Of a stretch of 32,064 nucleotides of DNA, positions 22,701-29,980 are shown in pieces. The position numbers and the translations under genes are program-made. The DNA is taken from assembly GCA_017859395.1 (NCBI GenBank), contig JAFMNE010000005.1, forward strand, positions 12,302 through 44,365. Direction: 5' to 3'. Below the pieces are notes generated by a model that was not told where the DNA came from, ran no database searches, and saw only the letters and a program-made list of their open reading frames with translations. The DNA comes from Ilumatobacteraceae bacterium. Its GTDB lineage: Bacteria > Actinomycetota > Acidimicrobiia > Acidimicrobiales > Ilumatobacteraceae. The stretch's first letter is position 1; each line of letters begins with the position of its first letter.

Positions 22701-23884
22701 CCCTGACGCGGACCCACATCGTCGGTGGCGGCTTCCAGCATCGTTAGTTCGGAATCGATCACGTCATGACGACGGCCCCATTCGCTGGCCAGCGCCTGGA
22801 ACATCGCCGAGAACGGCAGGGCCAAAATGGCACCGGCCGGCCCCAGCAGAGCCAGTCCGGCCAGCGCCGCGCCGAATGCCACCGCCGGGTGCAGATCCAT
22901 CGTGCGTGCGGTGATGCGCGGCGAGATCAAGTAGTTCTCCAACTGCTGATACACGATGATGATGCCGAGGATGACCGCCGCGCGTACCGGTGAATCCAAG
23001 AAGGTGATCAGCACCGGCAGCACAGCGGCGATGTAGGTGCCGATCACCGGCAAGAACTGCGAGACCAAACCAACCCACAGCGCCAGCGCCACGGGCGAGC
23101 GCACATCGGCGGAAGTGAACACAATGCCGTGGAAGACCGCCGACACCGTCGACAGCAGGAGCCGCGAATACAGGTAGCCGCCGGTTTTTGAAATTGCCAA
23201 TTCCCACGCCCCGAGCACGGCGACCTGCGCTTCAGGTCGCAGACGCGAGCAGATCACCCGCCGCAGTCGCGGCCCGTCAGCAACCAGGTAATAGGCGAAG
23301 AGCAGAATCGAGAACGCCGCCACCAATCCCTGCAAGGCCTGGCCCGACAAACGAATCGCTTCGCCCTGCTGAGAATCGATGAACTGCTGCACTGCACCGT
23401 TCGGATCGTTGAACTCGGCCACGACCTGCTCGGCGTCGATTGACGTGCCGAACAAGTTGTTGATCCGATCGACCGTGTCGGAGATGTAGCGGTCTGAGTT
23501 CGACAACAGATCGGCGATCTGCGTGCCGATCATCGTTCCCATCACCCCGAGGAACAACCCCACCGCGGCCATCACCGCGAGCAGCACCGACAATGTGGCG
23601 CGGCCACGACGCCACCCACGACGCGCCAGCCGGTTCACCGCTGGTTCCACAGCCAGCGCAATGAACAACGCAATCACCAGCCACATCACCAGGCCCGAGA
23701 TGCGCAGCCATGCATCGGCGACCACACCGGTGAGCAGATAACCCAGCCAGAACAAGATGATCGCGCCCACGATCCACCTCGGCGGTGTCGACCGAGAATT
23801 CACCGCTGCAGCGTCCTTTCCCGCAGCACTATCAGGGCGAGAGCCGTCGACCGGTGGGTCGCCTGGGGCCGGATGTTCGGGCAC
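22667..23884 (-). CDS. AI-2E family transporter (PerM-like)
   Basis: The 405-residue membrane protein has a Pro/Asp-rich cytosolic N-terminus (1-35), a pair of helices at about 37-80, a helix near 98-122, a long soluble segment (about 123-185), and a C-terminal bundle with GLVSQFLPVIGTYIAAVLPVLITF and YQQLENYLISPRITARTMDLHP, the signature of the family. Members export or flux varied small molecules, sometimes as Na+/H+ antiporters; autoinducer export is not implied here. GTG 23884 has a TACGAT hexamer 7 nt upstream (leaderless). It is the first gene of an operon with the asparaginase-like protein and the metallo-hydrolase, which may point to amino-acid or amide turnover, though that is inference. 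Confidence 0.92.
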   Translation of the reverse strand: MPEHPAPGDPPVDGSRPDSAAGKDAAAVNSRSTPPRWIVGAIILFWLGYLLTGVVADAWLRISGLVMWLVIALFIALAVEPAVNRLARRGWRRGRATLSVLLAVMAAVGLFLGVMGTMIGTQIADLLSNSDRYISDTVDRINNLFGTSIDAEQVVAEFNDPNGAVQQFIDSQQGEAIRLSGQALQGLVAAFSILLFAYYLVADGPRLRRVICSRLRPEAQVAVLGAWELAISKTGGYLYSRLLLSTVSAVFHGIVFTSADVRSPVALALWVGLVSQFLPVIGTYIAAVLPVLITFLDSPVRAAVILGIIIVYQQLENYLISPRITARTMDLHPAVAFGAALAGLALLGPAGAILALPFSAMFQALASEWGRRHDVIDSELTMLEAATDDVGPRQGWLMRWRSGRQ

Positions 23885-23891
23885 AAGCGTG

Positions 23892-23897
23892 ATCGTA
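23892..23897 (-). promoter_or_regulatory. -10 hexamer of the AI-2E operon promoter
   Basis: TACGAT on the minus strand lies 7 nt before GTG 23884. Only 39 bp separate this start codon from the divergent ATG at 23924, so the two promoters must overlap. Confidence 0.55.
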
Positions 23898-23911
23898 GTG
23901 ATCTGCCATGC

Positions 23912-23917
23912 GACGAT
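23912..23917 (+). promoter_or_regulatory. -10-like hexamer of the MpaB-like gene
   Basis: GACGAT is followed by exactly 6 nt and ATG 23924. It matches TANNNT except at the first base. There is no Shine-Dalgarno before the ATG. Confidence 0.42.
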
Positions 23918-23923
23918 GGTCCC

Positions 23924-24835
23924 ATGGCGACATCCACCGGCAGCGGCAACGACGACGCCTCATCAGACGACAGCGCCGTCGAACCAGCCGAGACCGTGCG
24001 TGCTTGGTTGGCCGACCGGATCCGCGACCGGGTGATTGGCCCCGATGCCACCGAACGCACCGACGCGCTCTTCGACGCACCCGGGCCACGCAGATTCGAT
24101 GAGAGCGCGCCGATCCGACGGGTGCACGCCGACGCCGCAATGTTCATCGGCGGACTTCGCGCGCTACTGCTCCAGTCGCTGCACCCGCTGGCCATGGCTG
24201 GTGTCGCCGACCACAGCGACTACCGCAACGACCCGTGGGGTCGCCTGCAACGCACCGCTGATTTCTTAGCCACCACCAGTTTCGGCACCGTGGAGATGGG
24301 TGATGCATCGATTGCCGCCGTGCGCCGAATCCACGACCGTGTCACCGGCACCGCGCCCGATGGACGCGCCTACGCGGCAAACGACCCGCACTTGCTCGCA
24401 TGGGTGCATGTTGCCGAGGTCGACAGTTTCCTCAGCGCCTACGACCGCTATGGCGCCGAGCCACTCGCCGGCGACGACCGCGATACGTACATTGCGCAGT
24501 CGGGTGAGATCGCCCGAGCACTCGGCGCCGATCCGGTACCCACCACCGAGTCCGAGGTGGCTGAGGTGTTGCGCTCGTATCGACCCGAACTGCGATCCAC
24601 GCCCGCAGCGCGCGAGGCCGCGCGTTACTTGCTCCTCCAGCCACCACTACCGCTGTCATCGCGGCCGGCCTACGGGTTGTTGGCCGCCGCGGCATCATCG
24701 CTGCTGCCATTGTGGGCCCGACGCCAATTGTTGATTCCATTTTTGCCGCTCACGGAGAACATCGCCGTGCGACCCGCTGGTGCGTTCATTACCGGCACCA
24801 TCAGGTGGGCTTTGGCGCCCGAGCAGCGGCTCTGA
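23924..24835 (+). CDS. MpaB/DUF2236-family oxygenase-like protein
   Basis: The 303-residue protein has the DUF2236 (latex-clearing protein/MpaB) motifs: MFIGGLRALLLQSLHPLAMAGVADHS (73-98, with His87 and His97 as candidate haem ligands), YRNDPWGRLQRTADFL, then DPHLLAWVHVAEVDSFLSAY (154-173). Lcp-type members are b-type haem dioxygenases; MpaB members are oxidases or isomerases in fungal meroterpenoid synthesis, so a haem- or metal-dependent oxidation is a fair family-level guess. The first 25 residues are Ser/Asp/Thr-rich. The C-terminal 70 residues are hydrophobic. Its 3' end overlaps the convergent glycosylase gene by 35 nt. Confidence 0.88.
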   Translation: MATSTGSGNDDASSDDSAVEPAETVRAWLADRIRDRVIGPDATERTDALFDAPGPRRFDESAPIRRVHADAAMFIGGLRALLLQSLHPLAMAGVADHSDYRNDPWGRLQRTADFLATTSFGTVEMGDASIAAVRRIHDRVTGTAPDGRAYAANDPHLLAWVHVAEVDSFLSAYDRYGAEPLAGDDRDTYIAQSGEIARALGADPVPTTESEVAEVLRSYRPELRSTPAAREAARYLLLQPPLPLSSRPAYGLLAAAASSLLPLWARRQLLIPFLPLTENIAVRPAGAFITGTIRWALAPEQRL

Positions 24836-26084
24836 CCCGCAGCCGATCCGCCAGATCACCCACCGCTTCGGCGACATCGACCCCCTCGTCGAGTTCCAGC
24901 CACTGCGCCATCGACTCGAGTTCGGCGAGTAACTCCGCTGCGATCTCATCTCGGCGCGGTGCAACGTCATGCATTGCTTCAATCCATGCGGCACGCACGA
25001 GTAACCGCCGATTGGCGCGATCGGCTTTGAGATCCACGCGGCCCACCAGTTCGCCATCGAGCAAGAACGGCAACACGTAGTAGCCGAAACGCCGACGTGG
25101 TGCGGGTGTGTAGATCTCGAGGCGATATGAGAAGTCGAACAGACGCTCAGCACGTGGGCGGTGCCACACCACCGGGTCGAACGGGCTGAGCAATGCACGC
25201 GCACGCTTCTTCCGCGGCACCGTCACCCCCGATGAGCAGTACGCGATGCGGTTCCAGTTCTCGACCTGCACCGGGGTGATCTCACCGGACGACACCAGAT
25301 CGGCGATCGCGTCGCGCACCTCCACGGTGCGCAGACGGTGATAGTCGGCAATGTCGTCCAGGGTGCCCACACCCAGGTGACCAACGGCGCGGCGCACCAG
25401 TTCACGGTGCGCGTCGGCGCGTGACGGCGTCGGCGCGTTCACCACGGCGTCAGGCAGTGCCCGCTCGGTGATGTCGTACACCCGTGCGAAGTCACGTGGC
25501 CGACGACGAGCCGTGAGACGCCCACACCAGAACAGATGCTCAAGCGCTGCTTTGGTGTCGTCCCAATCCCACCACGACCCGCCCCGTCGCGGACGGGTCC
25601 GCAGATCGCCCACCGTGACCGGGCCGTCATCGCGCACTCGCCGGTAGACATTCTCGACGAGTTGCGGCGCGCGTTCAGCCACCGAACGTGGGCCCGACCA
25701 GCGATGCGGGCTCGCCATCCGCCAGCGCCACAGCGGATGATCCGTCGCGGGAATGTGGCTGGCCTCGTGCACCCAGTACTCGATGAGGTCACCGGCTGCG
25801 GTCGCGCGATTGATCAGGTCGCGACGATGTGGACCCAACCGCGCGAACAGCGGCAGTTCCTGGCTCCGGACGAGAACATTGACCGAATCGATCTGGATGA
25901 CACCCATCTGCCCCATGACGGCGCGCAGATGACGTCGATCGACTCGCGATGGCGTCGGCGCGGGCACCACTGAGTGCGACATCGTGTGGTCTGTGGCAAG
26001 CGGTTGCTCACGCCGACCGAAACCCTGGGCCGCGAGGGCGACGCGGCGGGCCTGGTCGACTCGGAATCGGCGCTCGGAAACCAC
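24801..26084 (-). CDS. Winged-helix DNA glycosylase-like protein (YcaQ/AlkX, HTH_42 family)
   Basis: The 427-residue protein resembles the HTH_42 superfamily whose YcaQ/AlkX members unhook DNA interstrand crosslinks. Visible blocks are ARRVALAAQGF (12-22), VIQIDSVNVL with the QID triad (64-66) that matches the family Gln-hydrophobic-Asp catalytic motif, EYWVHEASHIP, HLFWCGRLT, and LLSPFDPVVWHRPRAERLFDF followed by FGYYVLPFLLDGELVGRVDLKADR. A repair role is inferred. GTG 26084 was chosen because family members begin just before ARRxALAAQGF and a GATACT hexamer lies 7 nt upstream; an ATG at 26129 is possible. Longer in-frame readings run into a tandem repeat and are not credible. Confidence 0.87.
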   Translation of the reverse strand: MVSERRFRVDQARRVALAAQGFGRREQPLATDHTMSHSVVPAPTPSRVDRRHLRAVMGQMGVIQIDSVNVLVRSQELPLFARLGPHRRDLINRATAAGDLIEYWVHEASHIPATDHPLWRWRMASPHRWSGPRSVAERAPQLVENVYRRVRDDGPVTVGDLRTRPRRGGSWWDWDDTKAALEHLFWCGRLTARRRPRDFARVYDITERALPDAVVNAPTPSRADAHRELVRRAVGHLGVGTLDDIADYHRLRTVEVRDAIADLVSSGEITPVQVENWNRIAYCSSGVTVPRKKRARALLSPFDPVVWHRPRAERLFDFSYRLEIYTPAPRRRFGYYVLPFLLDGELVGRVDLKADRANRRLLVRAAWIEAMHDVAPRRDEIAAELLAELESMAQWLELDEGVDVAEAVGDLADRLRVRAAARAPKPT

Positions 26085-26091
26085 GACCGCG

Positions 26092-26097
26092 AGTATC
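26092..26097 (-). promoter_or_regulatory. Weak -10 match before GTG 26084
   Basis: GATACT on the minus strand lies 7 nt before GTG 26084 and matches two of the three fixed positions of TANNNT. Together with homology it favours this start over ATG 26129. Confidence 0.35.
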
Positions 26098-26136
26098 GCG
26101 CACCCGTCGTCGGTGCGCAGGATCGCCATGCCCGAT

Positions 26137-26320
26137 GCAGCGCACCAAGTTGAGCAGAGCGCCAACGTGGGCAACAGGCCAACCCAGGGAGCGCCCAACC
26201 TGGCGACGCAAAACCGGCAACAGGCCAACCCAGGGAGCGCCCAACCTGGCGACGCGGAACCGGCAGCACACCAGAGTGGGCAGCGCACCAACGTGGCGAT
26301 GCAGAACTGGCAGCGCACTT
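26137..26320. repeat. 46-bp tandem repeat (minisatellite) in a 409-nt gap
   Basis: Two almost identical 46-bp units (26170-26215 and 26216-26261, two differences) are flanked by diverged copies: 26262-26308 (47 bp), a partial at 26309-26320, and a truncated one at 26137-26169. Each main unit holds a short inverted repeat (CCAGG and CCTGG, 10-nt loop). The period is not a multiple of three, so the array is not protein-coding even though all minus frames stay open. It sits between two minus-strand genes; the remainder of the gap (26321-26493) shows no gene or clear terminator. Confidence 0.85.
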
Positions 26321-26493
26321 GGCCACGTGGACCCACGACGTGCGGCACTCGGCACTCAGTCGATCAATGCACTCCAGCGGAGCGCATCATCTCGGCGCGA
26401 CAACCACCGTGTGTCGGACGCCGGTGTGCTGTCGCGCAACGCAGCGCCGTGCGTGCACCACCAACGATGCATGCACGCGAGGCGACCGGTGGA

Positions 26494-27066
26494 TCAGTCA
26501 GCTTCGGTGATGGTGACCGATTCGATGACCACCGGTGTGGTCGGTCGGTCGCCGGCGCCGGTCGGCACGTTCTGCATCCGGTCGACGAGTTCGACGCCCT
26601 TCACCGTCTGGCCGAAGAGGCTGTAGGCGGGGGGAAGACGCACACCGTCGGGGCCGGAGATCAAGAAGAACTGGCTGCCATTGGTGTTCGGCCCGGCGTT
26701 GGCCATGGCCAACGACCCGATGTCGTATTGGCCGGGCTGGGGCAGTTCGTCCTCGAAGCGGTAGCCGGGGCCGCCACGGCCGTCACCGCCGGGATCGCCG
26801 CCCTGGCACACGAAGTTCTTGATGATGCGGTGGAAGATGATGCCGTCGTAGTAGTGGTTCAGCGCGAGGAACACGAAGTTGTTGACCGTCTTCGGTGCAC
26901 GCGCAGCATCGAGAGCAATGACGAGATCACCGATGACCTCACCGCCGATCGACACGGTCATCGTGGCCGAGTAGCGCTTGGCCGGGTCGATGCCCATCTC
27001 TGGGGGTTCGGAGAACTGGGTGCTGCGGGGGGCGGATCCGTCAAATGGGGGGAAAGTACTGGCCAT
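26494..27066 (-). CDS. Cyclophilin-type peptidyl-prolyl isomerase
   Basis: The 190-residue cytosolic cyclophilin (no signal peptide) catalyses cis-trans isomerisation of prolyl bonds. Family blocks are APKTVNNFVFLALNHYYDGIIFHRIIKNFVCQGGDP (with the FHR motif), GTG-like GGPGYRFEDEL, GSLAMANAGPNTNGSQFFL and YSLFGQTVKGVELVD. The catalytic Arg (FHRII), Phe and Gln (NGSQFF) residues are present, so it should be active. A 30-residue Pro/Ser-rich N-terminus precedes the domain. ATG 27066 is fixed by a TAGGGT hexamer exactly 6 nt upstream (leaderless). It is divergent from radA. Confidence 0.94.
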   Translation of the reverse strand: MASTFPPFDGSAPRSTQFSEPPEMGIDPAKRYSATMTVSIGGEVIGDLVIALDAARAPKTVNNFVFLALNHYYDGIIFHRIIKNFVCQGGDPGGDGRGGPGYRFEDELPQPGQYDIGSLAMANAGPNTNGSQFFLISGPDGVRLPPAYSLFGQTVKGVELVDRMQNVPTGAGDRPTTPVVIESVTITEAD

Positions 27067-27072
27067 GCGGCG

Positions 27073-27078
27073 ACCCTA
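27073..27078 (-). promoter_or_regulatory. -10 hexamer of a leaderless promoter (cyclophilin)
   Basis: TAGGGT on the minus strand is followed by exactly 6 nt and ATG 27066. There is no Shine-Dalgarno between them. Confidence 0.6.
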
Positions 27079-27232
27079 GCGGTGCGGTGTTGCGGTCGGC
27101 ACCCGCTACTCATCACAACAGGCACACCCGACCGGCAGTCGGTTCGCATCTGTCGGGGTGGCGGATCAGCAGACCACAGACATGGCCGGTTCAGGAACAG
27201 GCCACGAGACCGCGGTTGTCACATCGCACTGC

Positions 27233-27238
27233 CACACT
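27233..27238 (+). promoter_or_regulatory. Weak -10 match before radA GTG 27245
   Basis: CACACT, matching TANNNT at two of three fixed positions, is followed by 6 nt and GTG 27245. It supports the homology-based short start of RadA. Confidence 0.3.
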
Positions 27239-27244
27239 GTGCTC

Positions 27245-28648
27245 GTGGCATCTGCGCGCACCTCACACGTCTGCAGCGACTGTGGCACCCATCATCCGAA
27301 ATGGCTTGGCCAATGCTCGGGATGCGGTGCCTACGGCACGCTCACCGAGGAGGTGCTGTCGAGCGGTTTGCCGACTGAGGCACACCCCGGCTCCCCACGA
27401 CCCGTCAGCAGCGATGCGCGGCCGCCCGTCGCCATCGCCGATGTGGTCACCGCCGCCGAGGCCGCGTGTGCCACCGGCATCGCCGAGTTCGACCGCACAC
27501 TGAGCGGCGGTCTGGTCCCTGGTTCGGTCACGCTGCTCGGTGGCGAACCAGGCATCGGCAAGAGCACTCTCGCTCTGCAGATCGCCGGCACGTGGCCGGG
27601 AACCGTGCTGTACGTGAGCGCGGAGGAAAGCGCCCAACAAGTGCGACGACGGGCCGAACGCTTGGGGGTGGTGCGCGACGGTCTGTTCCTTCTCGCCGAA
27701 ACCGGTCTCGGCGACATCGACGCCGCCGTCAGCCAGATCGGCCCGAGCCTCATGGTGATCGACTCGGTGCAAACCGTGGCTGACCCCGCCGTATCGTCCG
27801 CTCCGGGTTCGGTCAGCCAGGTGCGTGCCGTGGCCCAGCACCTCACGCATATCGCCAAGCGACACGATCTGCCCACGGTGCTCATCGGTCATGTCACCAA
27901 AGACGGCGACCTCGCCGGTCCGCGCGCCCTCGAACATCTCGTCGACACGGTTCTCACCTTCGAGGGCGACCGGCATCACGCCCTGCGCATGGTGCGCGCC
28001 GTGAAACATCGCTACGGCTCCACCAACGAGTTGAGTCTGTTCGAGATGACCGGCGACGGTCTGCGTGGGGTGGCCGACCCCAGCGCGTTGTTCCTGGCCG
28101 ATCGTCGCCCCGGCACCCCGGGGTCGGCGGTTGTCCCCACCCTTGAGGGCCGCCGCCCGCTGGTGTTGGAGGTGCAGGCCTTAACCACCGCGGCACCCGA
28201 CAACGTGCCGGCACGACGCACCACCCAGCACATCGATCACAACCGCCTCTCGCTGCTGCTCGCGGTGATGGAGCGCCATGCGGGTCTGCCGGTGCGCCGT
28301 CACGACGTGTACGCCTCCACCGTCGGCGGGGTGCGCGTATCCGAGCCGGGAATGGACCTCGCCGTCTGCGTGGCCGTGGCCAGCGCGCTCGCCGATCGGC
28401 CGCTGTCGACCGACATTGCTGTGGTTGGCGAGGTCGGCCTCGGTGGCGAGATCCGCCAGGTGGGACACACCGAGCGTCGCTTCGCCGAAGCAGCTCGATT
28501 GGGGTTCACCGCGGTCATCGCTCCCGAACGATCGCCCGAGCCGCCGGCCGGGTTGACGGTGTGGCGCGCAGGCGACATTCGCGAGGCGCTTCGTTTGGCC
28601 GGCGTGTCAGTGCCATCTGGTAACAGTCATACCGATGATTCGTTCTGA
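27245..28648 (+). CDS. radA: DNA repair protein RadA (Sms)
   Basis: The 467-residue RecA-like ATPase promotes branch migration during recombinational repair. Domains in order: a four-Cys zinc finger (Cys10, 13, 24, 27 around THHPKWLGQC), a RecA core with Walker A GGEPGIGKST (99-108) and Walker B LMVIDSVQ, the RadA-specific KNRFG motif present as KHRYG (254-258), and a C-terminal Lon-like domain (about 310-440). The GTG start at 27245 puts the zinc finger nine residues from the N-terminus, as in other RadA proteins; a longer in-frame reading from 27158 adds 29 residues with no family match. disA follows 138 nt downstream, the usual actinobacterial radA-disA neighbourhood. Confidence 0.96.
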   Translation: MASARTSHVCSDCGTHHPKWLGQCSGCGAYGTLTEEVLSSGLPTEAHPGSPRPVSSDARPPVAIADVVTAAEAACATGIAEFDRTLSGGLVPGSVTLLGGEPGIGKSTLALQIAGTWPGTVLYVSAEESAQQVRRRAERLGVVRDGLFLLAETGLGDIDAAVSQIGPSLMVIDSVQTVADPAVSSAPGSVSQVRAVAQHLTHIAKRHDLPTVLIGHVTKDGDLAGPRALEHLVDTVLTFEGDRHHALRMVRAVKHRYGSTNELSLFEMTGDGLRGVADPSALFLADRRPGTPGSAVVPTLEGRRPLVLEVQALTTAAPDNVPARRTTQHIDHNRLSLLLAVMERHAGLPVRRHDVYASTVGGVRVSEPGMDLAVCVAVASALADRPLSTDIAVVGEVGLGGEIRQVGHTERRFAEAARLGFTAVIAPERSPEPPAGLTVWRAGDIREALRLAGVSVPSGNSHTDDSF

Positions 28649-28774
28649 CGGCGGTTCCCACGCTCCCATAACGACACCGGGTCGCGGGGTATCGCGGATG
28701 TAGGGCGCAGAAGTTGTGGGGCCGCAACGTGTGTGTCGGCGATGTCCGCAGAACGTCCCGCGCGCCACCTCCCC

Positions 28775-28780
28775 TACAAT
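28775..28780 (+). promoter_or_regulatory. -10 hexamer of a leaderless promoter (disA)
   Basis: TACAAT, the closest match to consensus in the window, is followed by exactly 6 nt and ATG 28787. It gives disA its own promoter independent of radA read-through. No good -35 is visible. Confidence 0.68.
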
Positions 28781-28786
28781 CACCAC

Positions 28787-29860
28787 ATGTCACGCCCCAC
28801 CACCCTCAGCGAGGCTCTTCGCCGCGCCCTCGGTCGTGTGGCACCTGGAACACCGCTGCGGGACGGCATCGATCGTGTGGTTCGTTCGAAAGCCGGCGCA
28901 CTGCTGGTTCTCGGAGACGACCCTGAAGTGCTGGCCATCTGCACCGGTGGGTTCTTGGTCGACGCCCCCTACTCGCCACAGCGACTGTCGGAGTTGGCGA
29001 AGATGGACGGCGCCATCATCATTTCAAGTGACGGCACCCGGATCGCGCGCGCCAATGTCCACCTGGTCCCCGACCCGAGCGTGCCCACGAGCGAGACCGG
29101 CACTCGACACCGCACCGCCGAACGGGTGGCTCGCTCGATCGGCGTGCCCGTCATCAGCGCCTCTGAGGAGATGGGTGTGATCAACGTCTACGCCGGTGGC
29201 CAAAAGCACCAGCTACAAGACACCAGCCGCCTACTCGACCGATCGAATCAGGCATTGCAGACCTTGGAGCGCTACACCGAACGCGTCAACAATTCTCTCG
29301 GTGGCCTCACCGCATCAGAGGTGGAAGACGTGGTCACCCTCCGCGATGTCGCCATCGTGATGCAACGCCACGAGATGGTGAATCGCATCGCCGAGGAGAT
29401 CGAGACGATGATCGTGGAGTTGGGTGTGGATGCCCGACTTCTGCGACTACAGCTCGACGAGCTCTACGCCGAAGTCGATGATCGCATCGACCTCGTCATC
29501 ACCGACTATCTCCCCGCGGCACGTGACACCGACGACACCATGACGGAACTTGCCACTCTGACCGACGATGAGCTGCGCGATCTCCGACGGGTTGCGGCCA
29601 CTCTTCATCACGGTGGCGACCCCGATGACCTCGATCTCGAGTTGGCCCCGAAAGGCACCCGCCTACTGCGGCGGGTGAACCGCCTCCCAGATGAGATTGC
29701 TGTGCGGGTTGCTGCACATTTCGGAGACCTTGCACGACTGCAGCGGGCCTCGGTGGCCGAACTATCGACGATCGATGGTGTGGACAGCGCCCTGGCCACT
29801 CAGATTCGCGACACCCTCACCAAAGTGACCGAATCGGCAATTCTCGATCAGTACCACTGA
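28787..29860 (+). CDS. disA: DNA integrity scanning protein DisA (diadenylate cyclase)
   Basis: The 357-residue protein makes c-di-AMP from two ATP and scans DNA for branched structures. The DAC domain (about 1-140) shows DGA (74-76) in KMDGAIIIS and RHR (107-109) in GTRHRTAERVA, both needed for catalysis. A helical spine (about 150-290) follows, and a C-terminal HhH domain (about 300-357, including LSTIDGVDSALATQIRD) for DNA binding. Full length and intact. Its place after radA fits the known RadA control of DisA activity. The start at ATG 28787 is set by the leaderless promoter and agrees with the family. Confidence 0.96.
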   Translation: MSRPTTLSEALRRALGRVAPGTPLRDGIDRVVRSKAGALLVLGDDPEVLAICTGGFLVDAPYSPQRLSELAKMDGAIIISSDGTRIARANVHLVPDPSVPTSETGTRHRTAERVARSIGVPVISASEEMGVINVYAGGQKHQLQDTSRLLDRSNQALQTLERYTERVNNSLGGLTASEVEDVVTLRDVAIVMQRHEMVNRIAEEIETMIVELGVDARLLRLQLDELYAEVDDRIDLVITDYLPAARDTDDTMTELATLTDDELRDLRRVAATLHHGGDPDDLDLELAPKGTRLLRRVNRLPDEIAVRVAAHFGDLARLQRASVAELSTIDGVDSALATQIRDTLTKVTESAILDQYH

Positions 29861-29968
29861 ACGTTGCAGGTGCGTGCCGCGCCAACAGCACGTGGATGCG
29901 ACATAGCCGCGATTCCCGCGATCACATGCCTCCCGACCTTGGCGCGACAGGGCAGCCGTCGCCATGGT

Positions 29969-29974
29969 TAGCCT
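29969..29974 (+). promoter_or_regulatory. -10 hexamer of a leaderless promoter (nadE)
   Basis: TAGCCT is followed by exactly 6 nt and GTG 29981, with no Shine-Dalgarno. Confidence 0.52.
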
Positions 29975-29980
29975 GAGCCG

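Noticed and set aside
26137-26320. CRISPR array or insertion sequence ends
   Set aside because: The 46-bp units abut without spacers, there are no terminal inverted repeats and no transposase or cas gene nearby.
26085-26348. Long N-terminal extension of the glycosylase-like protein through the repeats
   Set aside because: The repeat period (46 bp) shifts frame with each copy and all frames stay open, so openness is not evidence of coding.
27158-27244. RadA starting at 27158
   Set aside because: The added 29 residues match nothing in RadA; the zinc finger normally sits right at the N-terminus, as from GTG 27245.
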